The position numbers and the translations under genes are program-made. This document shows, one piece after another, positions 1 to 5,937 of a DNA stretch of 33,537 nucleotides (the first letter of the stretch is position 1; the number at the start of each line of letters is the position of its first letter). The notes beneath the pieces were generated by a model. The model saw only the letters and a list, made by a program, of their open reading frames with translations, had not been told where the DNA came from and made no database searches. The stretch comes from a virus. The stretch is from IMG/VR virus record IMGVR_UViG_3300036831_000048, positions 1 to 33,537 of that record; one strand, 5' to 3'.

Positions 1-76
1 TGAGAAAGCCAGCCTCGCGCGCTGCGGCAAGGCCGGGCGGTGCATCGCGGTCGAGCAGCCTAATGTCGATGTTCAT
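1..76 (-). CDS. Hypothetical protein, N-terminal 25 residues only
   Basis: The frame opens with ATG at 76-74 and runs off the left edge of the window with no stop, so only the first 25 residues are visible (it begins MNIDIRLLDRDAPPG). The start overlaps the TGA of the preceding membrane-protein gene as ATGA (76-73), the same coupling used by many gene pairs here, which is the main reason to believe it. I recognise no domain in so short a piece. The next gene of this leftmost transcript continues outside the window. Confidence 0.55.
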   Translation of the reverse strand, partial: MNIDIRLLDRDAPPGLAAAREAGFL

Positions 77-294
77 GCGCCTCGGTGACCCTCGGCGCGC
101 CACGCCGCTTCGCGCAGGCGCCAACGGCGCTCGAACTCTTCGCGCTTGCGCTTCTGCATGATCACCCAGCGCTCGAAGATCGCACCGACAACGATCGCCG
201 TGCCGATCATCGGCGTGGCGAAGATGATGCTAGACGCGACGGCCAGAGAGACGACCGCCAGCGCGAAGATGATGGCTTCCTGCCCCCTGCTCAT
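73..294 (-). CDS. Small membrane protein (73 aa)
   Basis: The protein has two hydrophobic stretches, about residues 8-26 and 27-41, the second ending in the aromatic pair FERW, followed by a strongly basic and acidic amphipathic tail (about residues 47-70) rich in K, R and E. This is the pattern of a small two-pass, or hairpin, inner-membrane protein with a cytoplasmic charged tail. The start ATG at 294 has the cassette CGAAAGGCAG four bases upstream (299-308), a good ribosome-binding site. Function is unknown; holin-like or host-membrane-acting roles are possible but nothing specific is visible. An operator-like palindrome lies about 50 bases upstream (346-362). Confidence 0.75.
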   Translation of the reverse strand: MSRGQEAIIFALAVVSLAVASSIIFATPMIGTAIVVGAIFERWVIMQKRKREEFERRWRLREAAWRAEGHRGA

Positions 295-345
295 GGCTCT
301 GCCTTTCGTCGGGGTATTCGGGCAGGCGTGAGCCTAGCACAGATG

Positions 346-362
346 TGATCGTTGCGCTATCA
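346..362. promoter_or_regulatory. Operator-like palindrome, diverged copy
   Basis: TGATCGTTGCGCTATCA matches 14 of 17 positions of the palindrome TGATAGGTGCGCTATCA found in the two 34-bp repeats at 9446-9479 and 30535-30568. It lies in the gap between the zinc protein gene (ending at 360) and the start of the membrane-protein gene at 294, overlapping the last bases of the former. A shared DNA-binding regulator is an inference; no good -10/-35 pair is obvious here. Confidence 0.35.
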
Positions 363-806
363 CGCTAATGAGCAGTCGTGGAGTTCATACAGAGCCTCGC
401 CCTTGCGCCGCGAGACGGTCGGCTCGACGAGCCGGACATGGCCGTCGTCGCTCCACGCGATGTCAATGGCGAGCATGACGCCCGTCGGCCGGCGCTTGCC
501 AATGTAGCCCTCACCACCGCAGCGGTTGCAGTTGGCGCGCTTATCCGAGACGGTCCCCGTGCCCTCGCAGCGTGCGCAACCGAGATCGAAGCCGCGACAC
601 TTCGGGCAGACCCTTGAACGCGATTCGATGTTCTTGCATTGGTAACAGCGCGCGCGCGGTTCCCACTCAAACGGCTCGGCGAGGACGATCTGCTCGGGTT
701 GGTCGAGCTTTGGAACGCCAGGAACGACAACGACGAGCACGAGACGGCCACATGGACAACGAGTGCGGCGTGGCTCCTTGGCCACGATTCTCTCGGCAAC
801 TGCCAT
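360..806 (-). CDS. DnaJ-like multi-cysteine zinc protein (148 aa)
   Basis: The protein has five CxC or CxxC pairs: C17/C19, C54/C57, C67/C70, C77/C80 and C93/C96. The last two are of the type CxxCxGxG (CARCEGTG and CNRCGGEG), the signature of the DnaJ zinc-binding domain. No J domain is present. A role in folding or in holding a nucleic acid or protein partner is therefore inference. I start it at the ATG at 806 because the longer upstream frame crosses the hairpin at 908-958 and has no coding character. The C-terminal 45 residues are a mixed, soluble segment without a recognised motif. Confidence 0.7.
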   Translation of the reverse strand: MAVAERIVAKEPRRTRCPCGRLVLVVVVPGVPKLDQPEQIVLAEPFEWEPRARCYQCKNIESRSRVCPKCRGFDLGCARCEGTGTVSDKRANCNRCGGEGYIGKRRPTGVMLAIDIAWSDDGHVRLVEPTVSRRKGEALYELHDCSLA

Positions 807-907
807 CTCTGGCCCAAATATAGAGGTTGTTGCGGCGGAAACGATGTCCGTTCGTGTGCTCAGTAGCCTCACGATAGGACGGGCGTCCCGCCGAGCGCCC
901 GACCTAT

Positions 908-958
908 CCGGCCGAGGCCGACGTCGCCCGACCTGTCTCCCGACGTCGCCTCGGCCGG
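908..958 (-). terminator. Long GC-rich hairpin after the 63-aa gene
   Basis: Arms 908-926 and 941-958 pair over 18 bp with a single bulged base; the loop is 14 nt (927-940). It lies just downstream of the stop at 965 on the minus strand and before the zinc-protein gene, where a transcription terminator or transcript-stabilising structure would be expected. There is no T-tract after the stem, so intrinsic termination is uncertain. Confidence 0.5.
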
Positions 959-964
959 GACCTG

Positions 965-1156
965 TCAGGCAATAGTTGACTCGGACGGAAGAGCGAGGGC
1001 GGCCGGAATGCCTGTCGTGAGCAACCATCGCATCTCGTCTCGCGAGAGGTAGATCGAGTCGCCGTCGTTGTTGAGGATGAAGTCGTCACTCTCGGAGCGA
1101 TCGCCGAACGCCAACGTGGTGATCGCGAGGTCGCCGCGCACGATCGCGTCGCTCAC
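965..1156 (-). CDS. Hypothetical small acidic protein (63 aa)
   Basis: The ATG at 1156 overlaps the TGA of the upstream gene as ATGA (1156-1153), implying translational coupling. The protein is small, acidic and soluble in its N-terminal two thirds (a run including DRSESDDFILNNDGDS) with a more hydrophobic C-terminus. Codon use is consistent with its neighbours and the reading frame ends directly before a strong hairpin. I do not recognise the family. Confidence 0.65.
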   Translation of the reverse strand: MSDAIVRGDLAITTLAFGDRSESDDFILNNDGDSIYLSRDEMRWLLTTGIPAALALPSESTIA

Positions 1157-1917
1157 GCGGGCACCTCATCGGAGAGGAAGATGTGCGCGTAGTCGTCGTA
1201 GCTGTAGACCTCGTACCAGTCGACGTCGGCATTGAGCAAGATGCGTTCGGCCGTGCCGACGCGCACTTTCGTCTGTTGGCCGGTCCTCCAGTGGCGCCTC
1301 TCACGCGACGAGATGCCCAAGTCAGCGCAGACACTCTCAGCCGTGGCTGCACCCTCCACATCGGAGAGCAGACCGTCGACGGCGCGGCGCCGATCGAGGA
1401 TACGGTCGACGAGGTTGAGCAGCGGTGCCGCCGGCAGGAAACGCGGAGAGGTCCTCACGCGCTTGGCGTTCACGAGCTTCTTCTTCTGCGGCGTCCCGTT
1501 GCGCTCAGCGCGCAGCGCGTGCTCGATGCGCCGCCGTTCAAGGTCGCGAGCGTGGCGCTGCGGGTCGGCTTTCACGGCTTGTGCTCGGCGTTTGGCCGCC
1601 GCTTTGACTTTCTCGGGGTTTTCTTCACGCCAGCGTTTCTGGTAGGCGAGGTGCCTGGCCTTGACGCGGGCGTAGTGCTCTGGTTTGGTCGCGCGCACCT
1701 TCCGCTCCCATAGCGCTTTATTCGCCGTCGCGCAGCGCTTGCACTGGTAACTCCATTGCTTGACGCGGCGCAGTCGGCCGGTGCCGCTGCGAGTGCCCCG
1801 CACGGTCGGTGAGAAGTTGCGCGCGTCGAGCGCAAGGTGCCTTTTGCAGACGCGGCAGATCCGTTTCCGCCGCCCGTTCTCGCCGACGTAGGTTTTCGGT
1901 GTTCGCGGTCGGGTCAC
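1153..1917 (-). CDS. Zinc-finger, HNH-like DNA-associated protein (254 aa)
   Basis: Near the N-terminus there are two cysteine pairs, C21/C24 and C59/C62, spaced as in the Cys-rich ribbon found in front of many phage HNH proteins, followed by a long basic helical segment (about residues 65-130) with the motif WREENPEKVKAAAKRR. The C-terminal 60 residues look like a small helix-turn-helix region ending in an acidic tail. I see no HNH catalytic histidines, so nuclease activity is not claimed; DNA binding is inferred from the charge and zinc pairs. I choose the GTG at 1917 because it overlaps the TGA of the preceding gene as GTGA; a longer upstream start exists but would overlap that gene more deeply. 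Confidence 0.65.
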   Translation of the reverse strand: MTRPRTPKTYVGENGRRKRICRVCKRHLALDARNFSPTVRGTRSGTGRLRRVKQWSYQCKRCATANKALWERKVRATKPEHYARVKARHLAYQKRWREENPEKVKAAAKRRAQAVKADPQRHARDLERRRIEHALRAERNGTPQKKKLVNAKRVRTSPRFLPAAPLLNLVDRILDRRRAVDGLLSDVEGAATAESVCADLGISSRERRHWRTGQQTKVRVGTAERILLNADVDWYEVYSYDDYAHIFLSDEVPA

Positions 1918-2117
1918 GCGAGCTGGTCTAGGGTGCCCAACACGTCGCCGATCAGGTAGGCCACGTGGCACACTGCGTCGTCGTCGTCGAGTCCTTCCGC
2001 CTCGATCGCAAGCGTCTTAGCTATGCCTTCGAGCAACTCGACCGTCGCATCACGCGTGCCGGGCGCCGCAGGCTGCGCAAACGCTAGTTGGGGCGGCCGG
2101 GCGGTTGAGCGCGCCAC
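1914..2117 (-). CDS. Hypothetical small acidic protein (about 67 aa)
   Basis: The last 45 residues have clear coding character: an acidic helical segment with DDDDAVCHVAYLIGDVLG. Upstream in the same frame the residues look like a shadow of the zinc-ribbon gene at 2050-2304, so the true start is unclear. I use the in-frame GTG at 2117, which overlaps the zinc-ribbon gene by 68 bases. An alternative is ATG at 2309, which overlaps the HTH gene stop as ATGA but would read through a region that is better explained by the other frame. No family recognised. Confidence 0.45.
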   Translation of the reverse strand: MARSTARPPQLAFAQPAAPGTRDATVELLEGIAKTLAIEAEGLDDDDAVCHVAYLIGDVLGTLDQLA

Positions 2118-2304
2118 AGCCGTCGCAAACGAAGGAGGCCAGGTTGGCGAACTCCCACATGACGCCTCTGTTGACGTAAAGCGCTCGCCCACGCGCGGCC
2201 TTGCGGTGCTTGCGTCCGTCGGGGCCGATGAAGGCCCACGCATGGCGCGTCGACGCCGTCTCGCGGCCATCGTGGGGACCTCCCACAACCTCACTACGAG
2301 CCAC
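2050..2304 (-). CDS. Zinc-ribbon protein (84 aa)
   Basis: The protein ends in a four-cysteine ribbon, C60/C63 and C76/C79 (CDGC and CAAC), preceded by a basic region (KHRKAARGRALYVNRG, about residues 32-47). Such small ribbons usually bind nucleic acid or another protein; the partner is unknown. The GTG at 2304 is the only start that avoids deep overlap with the HTH gene, whose stop is at 2306. The true start could instead be an internal codon. The C-terminal part overlaps the N-terminus of the next gene in another frame. Confidence 0.5.
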   Translation of the reverse strand: MARSEVVGGPHDGRETASTRHAWAFIGPDGRKHRKAARGRALYVNRGVMWEFANLASFVCDGCGALNRPAAPTSVCAACGARHA

Positions 2305-2305
2305 C

Positions 2306-2557
2306 TCATGCCCCGGCCTTGGCCTTGCGTTTCTCGTCGAGAAGGGCCTGCACGCGAGAGCGCTCGTCACGCACCTGTTCAATCTCCGCCCGGGGCCAGA
2401 GCGGCGTCTGCGACACGTCGAAGCCCTCGATTCCACGGTCCTGCAAGGGCTCGGGGATAACCGCCATGCGCGGCATGTTTTCCGGCAGCACACCGAGAAT
2501 CCTTGCTGCCTCTCGCCGCCCGACTAGCGGTGGCACCCTGACGCGCTTGATCTTCAT
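2306..2557 (-). CDS. Small helix-turn-helix DNA-binding protein (83 aa)
   Basis: Residues 9-30 (PPLVGRREAARILGVLPENM) form the pattern of the HTH found in MerR-like and excisionase-like phage regulators: a short strand, then E-A-A-x-x-L-G-V with a turn, and later a W-x-x-A-E-I-E-x-V segment that normally packs against the HTH. A basic helical tail follows. The ATG at 2557 overlaps the resolvase stop as ATGA, and the ribosome-binding sequence CGAAAGGCC lies upstream. Excisionase or transcription regulator are both possible; sequence alone does not decide. Confidence 0.65.
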   Translation of the reverse strand: MKIKRVRVPPLVGRREAARILGVLPENMPRMAVIPEPLQDRGIEGFDVSQTPLWPRAEIEQVRDERSRVQALLDEKRKAKAGA

Positions 2558-3102
2558 GCAAGGCGGCCTTTCGTGTTTGGGTACATGTTGCTCGATCGAT
2601 GATAGCTGAGGTGTCGGGAAACGGACATCTGCTCTGGTAGTGGCTCTCCAGTCTCGGGATCGATCTGTGTCCACGGCCTGCCAGGTTTGCGCGGGATGCG
2701 CTTCTCGTCGAGCCGGTAGAAGGCGACGGTGCGCTCGCTCGCTTTGACCGCCATGACGGGCATAATCCCATAGGGCTCGCAGAGGTCGATCAGTTCGTTC
2801 CACTCGGTAGAGCCAATGTCGCCCCGCCGCTTGCACTGGATGCCGAGGACGATGTGATGCCACTCAGCGTATGCGCCGTTGTCGACGCGCTTCACGGCGA
2901 GCAGGTCGATCTTGCCTTTACTGCCATAGGCGCGCATCACGTAGTAGCTGCGCCGTTCGAGTCGACCGCGTATCGCGCGCTCGAAGTCTCTACCAAGGCG
3001 ATATGGAGACTTACCACCTCCGATCGCCGATTTAGCGGGGCGTGCGCCCGGCAACGGCGCTCCGTGTCGATGGTGGCCATAGGGCGAGCACGGCGCGGGC
3101 AT
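2554..3102 (-). CDS. Hjc-like Holliday junction resolvase (PD-(D/E)XK nuclease)
   Basis: After a low-complexity N-terminus the protein shows the archaeal-type resolvase pattern: YRLGRDFE (E41), then GSKGKIDLLAVK with D66, and an IQCKR strand with K91. This matches the E...D...(E/Q)xK catalytic arrangement of Hjc-like enzymes, which cut four-way DNA junctions as homodimers. Position 89 is Q where the classical motif has E, worth noting. The family is usually 120-150 aa; the extra length here is at both ends. ATG 3102 is the best available start but has no strong ribosome site; an AAGGAGG sequence lies about 60 bases further upstream. It presumably resolves branched replication or recombination intermediates made by the RecT module. 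Confidence 0.72.
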   Translation of the reverse strand: MPAPCSPYGHHRHGAPLPGARPAKSAIGGGKSPYRLGRDFERAIRGRLERRSYYVMRAYGSKGKIDLLAVKRVDNGAYAEWHHIVLGIQCKRRGDIGSTEWNELIDLCEPYGIMPVMAVKASERTVAFYRLDEKRIPRKPGRPWTQIDPETGEPLPEQMSVSRHLSYHRSSNMYPNTKGRLA

Positions 3103-3331
3103 GACCGCCAGCCTATCGCGCCGAGCCCAGGCGCTGCTGGCGCAGCGAACGGCAACCCCTCCTTATAGGTTCCCCTGCGATCCTATATCTCTCGGCTAGG
3201 ACGGTCGCCCGAGGCCCGCAGTCGGATGACGCTGCGCTACCCCGGATCGCCCCCGGCGAGGTTGTTGCTCGCTTAGCGAACGGCGCGAGCATCCTTCCGA
3301 GCGCGAGCAGCGCCAGAGCAGCGACAGCCCT

Positions 3332-3619
3332 TCATAGGCCGAAGTCCATGGGGTCGAGATTCAGAGCCTCGATAAGCGTCAGGGCCGTCTCGTAGCGCAG
3401 CCCCCGAGAGCACATACTGAGGCTCGGGCGCCGTCTGGGTATTGACATCAGCCCGAGCCGTCGCTTGAGCCGTGAGGTTTCAGCGATCCCACGCGGCTCA
3501 ATCCAGCCGATGCGATAGCAGAGCGACGTCCACGTCTCGCCAGCCTCAATTGCATCGAGTGCGGCTAGGCAGATGAGCTTCACATCCACCTCGCCACGAT
3601 TTCCACGATTTCCCTTCAT
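3332..3619 (-). CDS. Small probable DNA-binding protein (95 aa)
   Basis: The N-terminal ten residues are basic (MKGNRGNRGEVDVKL), followed by a helical segment containing W-T-S-L-C-Y-R-I-G-W, a basic S-R-L-K-R-R-L-G-L motif and a C-terminal helix ending in EALNLDPMDFGL. This order resembles small phage regulators with a Cro-like or XRE-like fold, but the match is from memory of pattern only. The ATG at 3619 overlaps the stop of the preceding gene as ATGA; a GTG at 3625 would add two residues. About 230 bases with no supported gene follow it before the resolvase start. Confidence 0.6.
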   Translation of the reverse strand: MKGNRGNRGEVDVKLICLAALDAIEAGETWTSLCYRIGWIEPRGIAETSRLKRRLGLMSIPRRRPSLSMCSRGLRYETALTLIEALNLDPMDFGL

Positions 3620-4170
3620 ACGCACGTGAGCTGCGTGTCGAAGCGGGTACGAATCTCACGGCGTATCTCGGCCGGACAGCGGTTGGCGTAGCGCTCCACC
3701 GATTCGCCGTCTTTCAGCGCCGTTTTGTAGCCGTCCTTGCGGTCGCCCTCGATCACGTATGGGTTGAGTGCGACGCCGAGGACAGCCATGACGAGGTCGA
3801 CATAGGTATATTCCTCGTCGAGCCGGGCAGCCGTCATGTCAAAGCGCTCGGCGGTCAGTTTGCAGCGGAGTTTGCCGGTGGCCGTGCGCCACCGATCGAA
3901 GATGTCTTCGACCTGCTCGCGGTCGGGGCGGTCCTGGCGCTCGCGCTCGGCGTCGGCCTCCTTGTCGCGGCGTAGCTGGTCGATCAGCGCACGCTTGCCG
4001 CGCAGGTCTTTCTCGGCCAGCTTGCGAGCATGTTCTTCTTCGCGAGCATGGAGAGCGATGCGCCACGCTGGGTCGTCGACGCCAATCACGTTCGTCTCGC
4101 CGTTGATGACGAGCACGATCGGTTCCTCGATCGGCTCGGGGGCGACAGTTAGCTGAGGTGCTGCTGCCAT
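3616..4170 (-). CDS. Coiled-coil protein, possible replisome organiser-like
   Basis: The N-terminal third ends in a long charged coiled coil (about residues 40-95, rich in E, R, K, D). The C-terminal part has the order FDRWRTATGKLRCKLTAERF, a hydrophobic helix with DLVMAVLGVALNPYV, and a segment DGYK...LKDGESVERYANR. That arrangement is common in phage proteins of the helicase-loader or replisome-organiser C-terminal type; this is resemblance, not proof. I use ATG 4170; a TTG at 4215 and other starts are possible, and a GGAGGT lies between them. It follows a terminator and is coupled to the 95-aa gene downstream. Confidence 0.55.
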   Translation of the reverse strand: MAAAPQLTVAPEPIEEPIVLVINGETNVIGVDDPAWRIALHAREEEHARKLAEKDLRGKRALIDQLRRDKEADAERERQDRPDREQVEDIFDRWRTATGKLRCKLTAERFDMTAARLDEEYTYVDLVMAVLGVALNPYVIEGDRKDGYKTALKDGESVERYANRCPAEIRREIRTRFDTQLTCV

Positions 4171-4257
4171 ACCCGTCGCGCCATTCGTGACCTCCGTCGT
4201 GTAGTGCGGACGCAAATCGGGTATGATCCCGAGTGCGTCCTAGCGAACGCTGAATAT

Positions 4258-4298
4258 ACACCGGCCCGGTTGAGCACGTCGTCTCGCCGGGCCGGTGT
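4258..4298 (-). terminator. Intrinsic-terminator-like hairpin
   Basis: ACACCGGCCCGG (4258-4269) and CCGGGCCGGTGT (4287-4298) form a perfect 12-bp stem with a 17-nt loop, five bases after the stop at 4303. On the minus strand the stem is followed by ATATTC, a weak AT tract. It probably ends the transcript that starts at the RecT gene. Confidence 0.65.
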
Positions 4299-4302
4299 CG
4301 TT

Positions 4303-4605
4303 CTACGCCGTTGCGAGCACGCGCTCGGCACGGGCCTTGAGCTTGTCCAGGAGAGCCCCGGCGGCTCGCGGGTCGCCGTCGAGTAGAAGCTCGAACCGTG
4401 CCTCGACCTCGTCCGTGTCCGCGTCGACGCGCTGCACGAAGGTCGGATGAACGACCTGCCGGACCTTCCACGACTTGACCTTGCCTTCCTCGCGCAGTGG
4501 CACCGTCTCGACGCGCCCGAGCGCGAAGCTCACGAGCAGCTTGCCCTCCTTCTCAGGATCAAAGAGACCCTTGGAGCCGGGTACCTCGGCCGAGGCCAAC
4601 GACAC
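4303..4605 (-). CDS. Hypothetical protein, annotated from nearest canonical start; coding extends upstream
   Basis: The GTG at 4605 is the nearest normal start, giving 100 aa, but the same frame is clearly coding further upstream: it reads an acidic stretch then LFPLGQIDGGSKTLKTLIPP and continues into this segment. No ATG, GTG or TTG exists in that frame above 4605. A ribosome cassette CGAAAGGCAG sits at 4759-4768, and six bases after it the in-frame codon is AGG (4752-4750), one base from ATG. So the gene was probably 4303-4752 (149 aa) with a lost or misread start. The protein is soluble and mixed in charge, with no recognised domain. It is the last gene before the terminator at 4258-4298. 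Confidence 0.6.
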   Translation of the reverse strand: MSLASAEVPGSKGLFDPEKEGKLLVSFALGRVETVPLREEGKVKSWKVRQVVHPTFVQRVDADTDEVEARFELLLDGDPRAAGALLDKLKARAERVLATA

Positions 4606-4784
4606 CGTCGCCTTGACGTCGGCGTTGGGAGGAATGAGGGTTTTCAGCGTCTTGCTGCCGCCGTCGATCTGCCCGAGCGGGAATAGCTCGTCCTGCTCGT
4701 CGGGCTCCGCGCCCTCGCCTTCTGCTGCGCGCTCGCCTAGGGACTTCCCCCTGCTTGCCTGCCTTTCGTTCGAGTTGAGCGATC

Positions 4785-5219
4785 CTATAGCGCCGAGGCC
4801 CTCGGCGCTAGGCCGTACGTCCTGTCGAGGTAGCTCAACTGCCGAGCGTCGAGCGGTAGTTGCTCGACCACGGCCACAGCGGTGCGCTTGAGGCGCTTGG
4901 CTGCCGTCTCATGGGCCGCGTGACAGTTCATCGTCAGGCCAACCACGTTCTCGGCGATGTCAAGCAGATCGGGCCACTTGTGCTTAGGAAAGATATGGTG
5001 ATACCCGATCGGCGCCGGTGCGATCTTGCCGCCGCACCCACACGCGCAGAGCCCGAGCTGACGCGCGCGTACGACGGCCATTGTGGAGACGCCCAGAATC
5101 GCCCTCTGCGCCTTCGACGGGCTCTGACGCCTGTTTGTACGCCGAAGCCCCTTAGAGCGCGAGAGCGGCTGCGTGGCGCGTGCGCGCGGGGTCTTGCGTG
5201 CCAAGCGTCCACGTTTCAA
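4785..5219 (-). CDS. HNH-type endonuclease-like protein (144 aa)
   Basis: A basic N-terminus is followed by a compact CxCxC cluster (C58, C60, C62), then the HNH core: GYHHIFPK with H74/H75, ENVVGLTMNCH with N91 and H100, and H103. This is the beta-beta-alpha-metal nuclease arrangement of small phage HNH proteins, which may nick DNA, act with terminase, or behave as free-standing homing enzymes. The TTG at 5219 overlaps the TGA of the zinc-finger gene as TTGA and has AGAAGG nearby, so I prefer it over ATG 5261, which would overlap that gene by 46 bases. Confidence 0.7.
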   Translation of the reverse strand: MKRGRLARKTPRARATQPLSRSKGLRRTNRRQSPSKAQRAILGVSTMAVVRARQLGLCACGCGGKIAPAPIGYHHIFPKHKWPDLLDIAENVVGLTMNCHAAHETAAKRLKRTAVAVVEQLPLDARQLSYLDRTYGLAPRASAL

Positions 5220-5338
5220 CGGCGGGCCTTCTGCCGATCGTTCGCCGTGGCCTGCCGACATCGCACCGAGCAGTAGATCGCTCGATGGCGAGCGGGGGCC
5301 AACAGCTCCCCGCAATGAGGGCACGGCGTGCGCTTCAC
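5216..5338 (-). CDS. Zinc-finger peptide (40 aa)
   Basis: This very short protein has C6/C9 (CPHC) and C23/C27 (CSVRC), a classic four-cysteine zinc site within 22 residues, and a basic C-terminus (NDRQKARR). Such peptides are common in phage early regions and often accompany HNH genes; here the HNH gene starts on its stop codon. The GTG at 5338 begins just after the tRNA-like element. A GTG at 5398 would add 20 residues, but those codons lie inside the tRNA-like T arm and are unlikely to be coding. Confidence 0.6.
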   Translation of the reverse strand: MKRTPCPHCGELLAPARHRAIYCSVRCRQATANDRQKARR

Positions 5339-5429
5339 GGGCGACGTGGCGGGAGTCGAACCCGCAACCGAGGCTCTCTGCCAGTTGAAGCTAGGCACCC
5401 GAGCACGCCCTTACCCTTACGCGCCGCCC
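5339..5429 (-). tRNA. tRNA-like element, unusual or degenerate
   Basis: A canonical T arm is present: GCGGG-TTCGACT-CCCGC at 5365-5349, with the B-box consensus GGTTCGANTCC. It is followed by CACGTCGCCC, which pairs either with GGGCGTG (5410-5404, six of seven pairs) or with GGGCGGCGCG (5429-5420, nine of ten pairs including a G-T). A D-arm-like block TAGCTTCAACTGGCAGAG lies between. I cannot draw a normal anticodon arm: either it is missing or the molecule has a long variable arm with a distorted stem; a loop CTTCAAC is the best anticodon-loop candidate. The element fits the 101-base gap between two genes almost exactly. A tRNA relic or an attachment site are alternatives. Confidence 0.4.
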
Positions 5430-5439
5430 GATCCCACGC

Positions 5440-5937
5440 TTACTCGGGGAGCGGATCGTAGCGCCTTCGGGGGCCGGGATGCATCAGCGTGACCTGGATG
5501 CCCGCGCGGTGCGCCTGGCGGATGCAGTCGGCCGTACCGTTGCCGCCTGGGAAGGCGAGGCAGTGGACAGCCCCGTCGGCGACCATGCGCCCGTTGCGTT
5601 CGGGACCGGCTCGACGGCCGACGCTCCAGTCGGCGACGTAAGCCTGGACGCATAGGCCCCACGCATCGCAGGCGTCGCGCGTGATCGCGTCTACGCCTGT
5701 AGGGCAGTCGCCGACTACGACGAGCAGGCGATCAAAGGCCCATGCCGTGCGGACTCGTAGCTCGCGAACGAGCGTCGTTGTGACAAAGTCGCGCTCTTCT
5801 TTGGCTTGGCGCGTTCGCTCGGGCGTGGCGTGCTGGCCAGCGTGTCCGAACAAACGGCCGCCGGTGATGATGATGCGCTTGCGGGTCATTCCGTTAGCTG
5901 GTAGACGGCTTTGGCCGCAGGTAGCCCGGCTTTTCAT
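5440..5937 (-). CDS. SLOG-superfamily protein (YspA/DUF2493-like)
   Basis: The domain starts with RIIITGGR (residues 21-28), a Rossmann-like first strand and glycine turn, then LLVVVGDCPTGVDAITRDAC (71-90), with the GDCPTGVD nucleotide-loop signature, and later CLAFPGGNGTADC (126-138), the FPGGxGT motif of DprA/LOG-like proteins. SLOG proteins bind nucleotides or nucleotide-derived ligands, and several act in phage-host conflict. The exact ligand is unknown. I choose ATG 5937 because it overlaps the upstream stop as ATGA and has the CGAAAGGCAG cassette at 5947-5956; ATG 5889 is an alternative that starts right at the domain. Confidence 0.72.
   Translation of the reverse strand: MKSRATCGQSRLPANGMTRKRIIITGGRLFGHAGQHATPERTRQAKEERDFVTTTLVRELRVRTAWAFDRLLVVVGDCPTGVDAITRDACDAWGLCVQAYVADWSVGRRAGPERNGRMVADGAVHCLAFPGGNGTADCIRQAHRAGIQVTLMHPGPRRRYDPLPE

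Noticed and set aside
360-1028. Longer start for the zinc protein (222 aa)
   Set aside because: The extra N-terminal 74 codons cross the 908-958 hairpin and part of the preceding gene, and look like a shadow (Arg/Pro-rich).
2937-3155. TTG-start frame after AAGGAGG upstream of the resolvase
   Set aside because: The ribosome-like sequence is too close to the TTG, and the downstream part overlaps the resolvase in another frame where catalytic motifs are clear.
3103-3331. Possible small gene or promoter in the gap upstream of the resolvase
   Set aside because: Only short palindromes and a lone TATAAG with no matching -35 are visible; no frame with coding character was found.
5216-5398. 60-aa version of the zinc-finger peptide starting at 5398
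   Set aside because: The additional codons lie in the tRNA-like T arm; the GTG at 5338 starts just after it.
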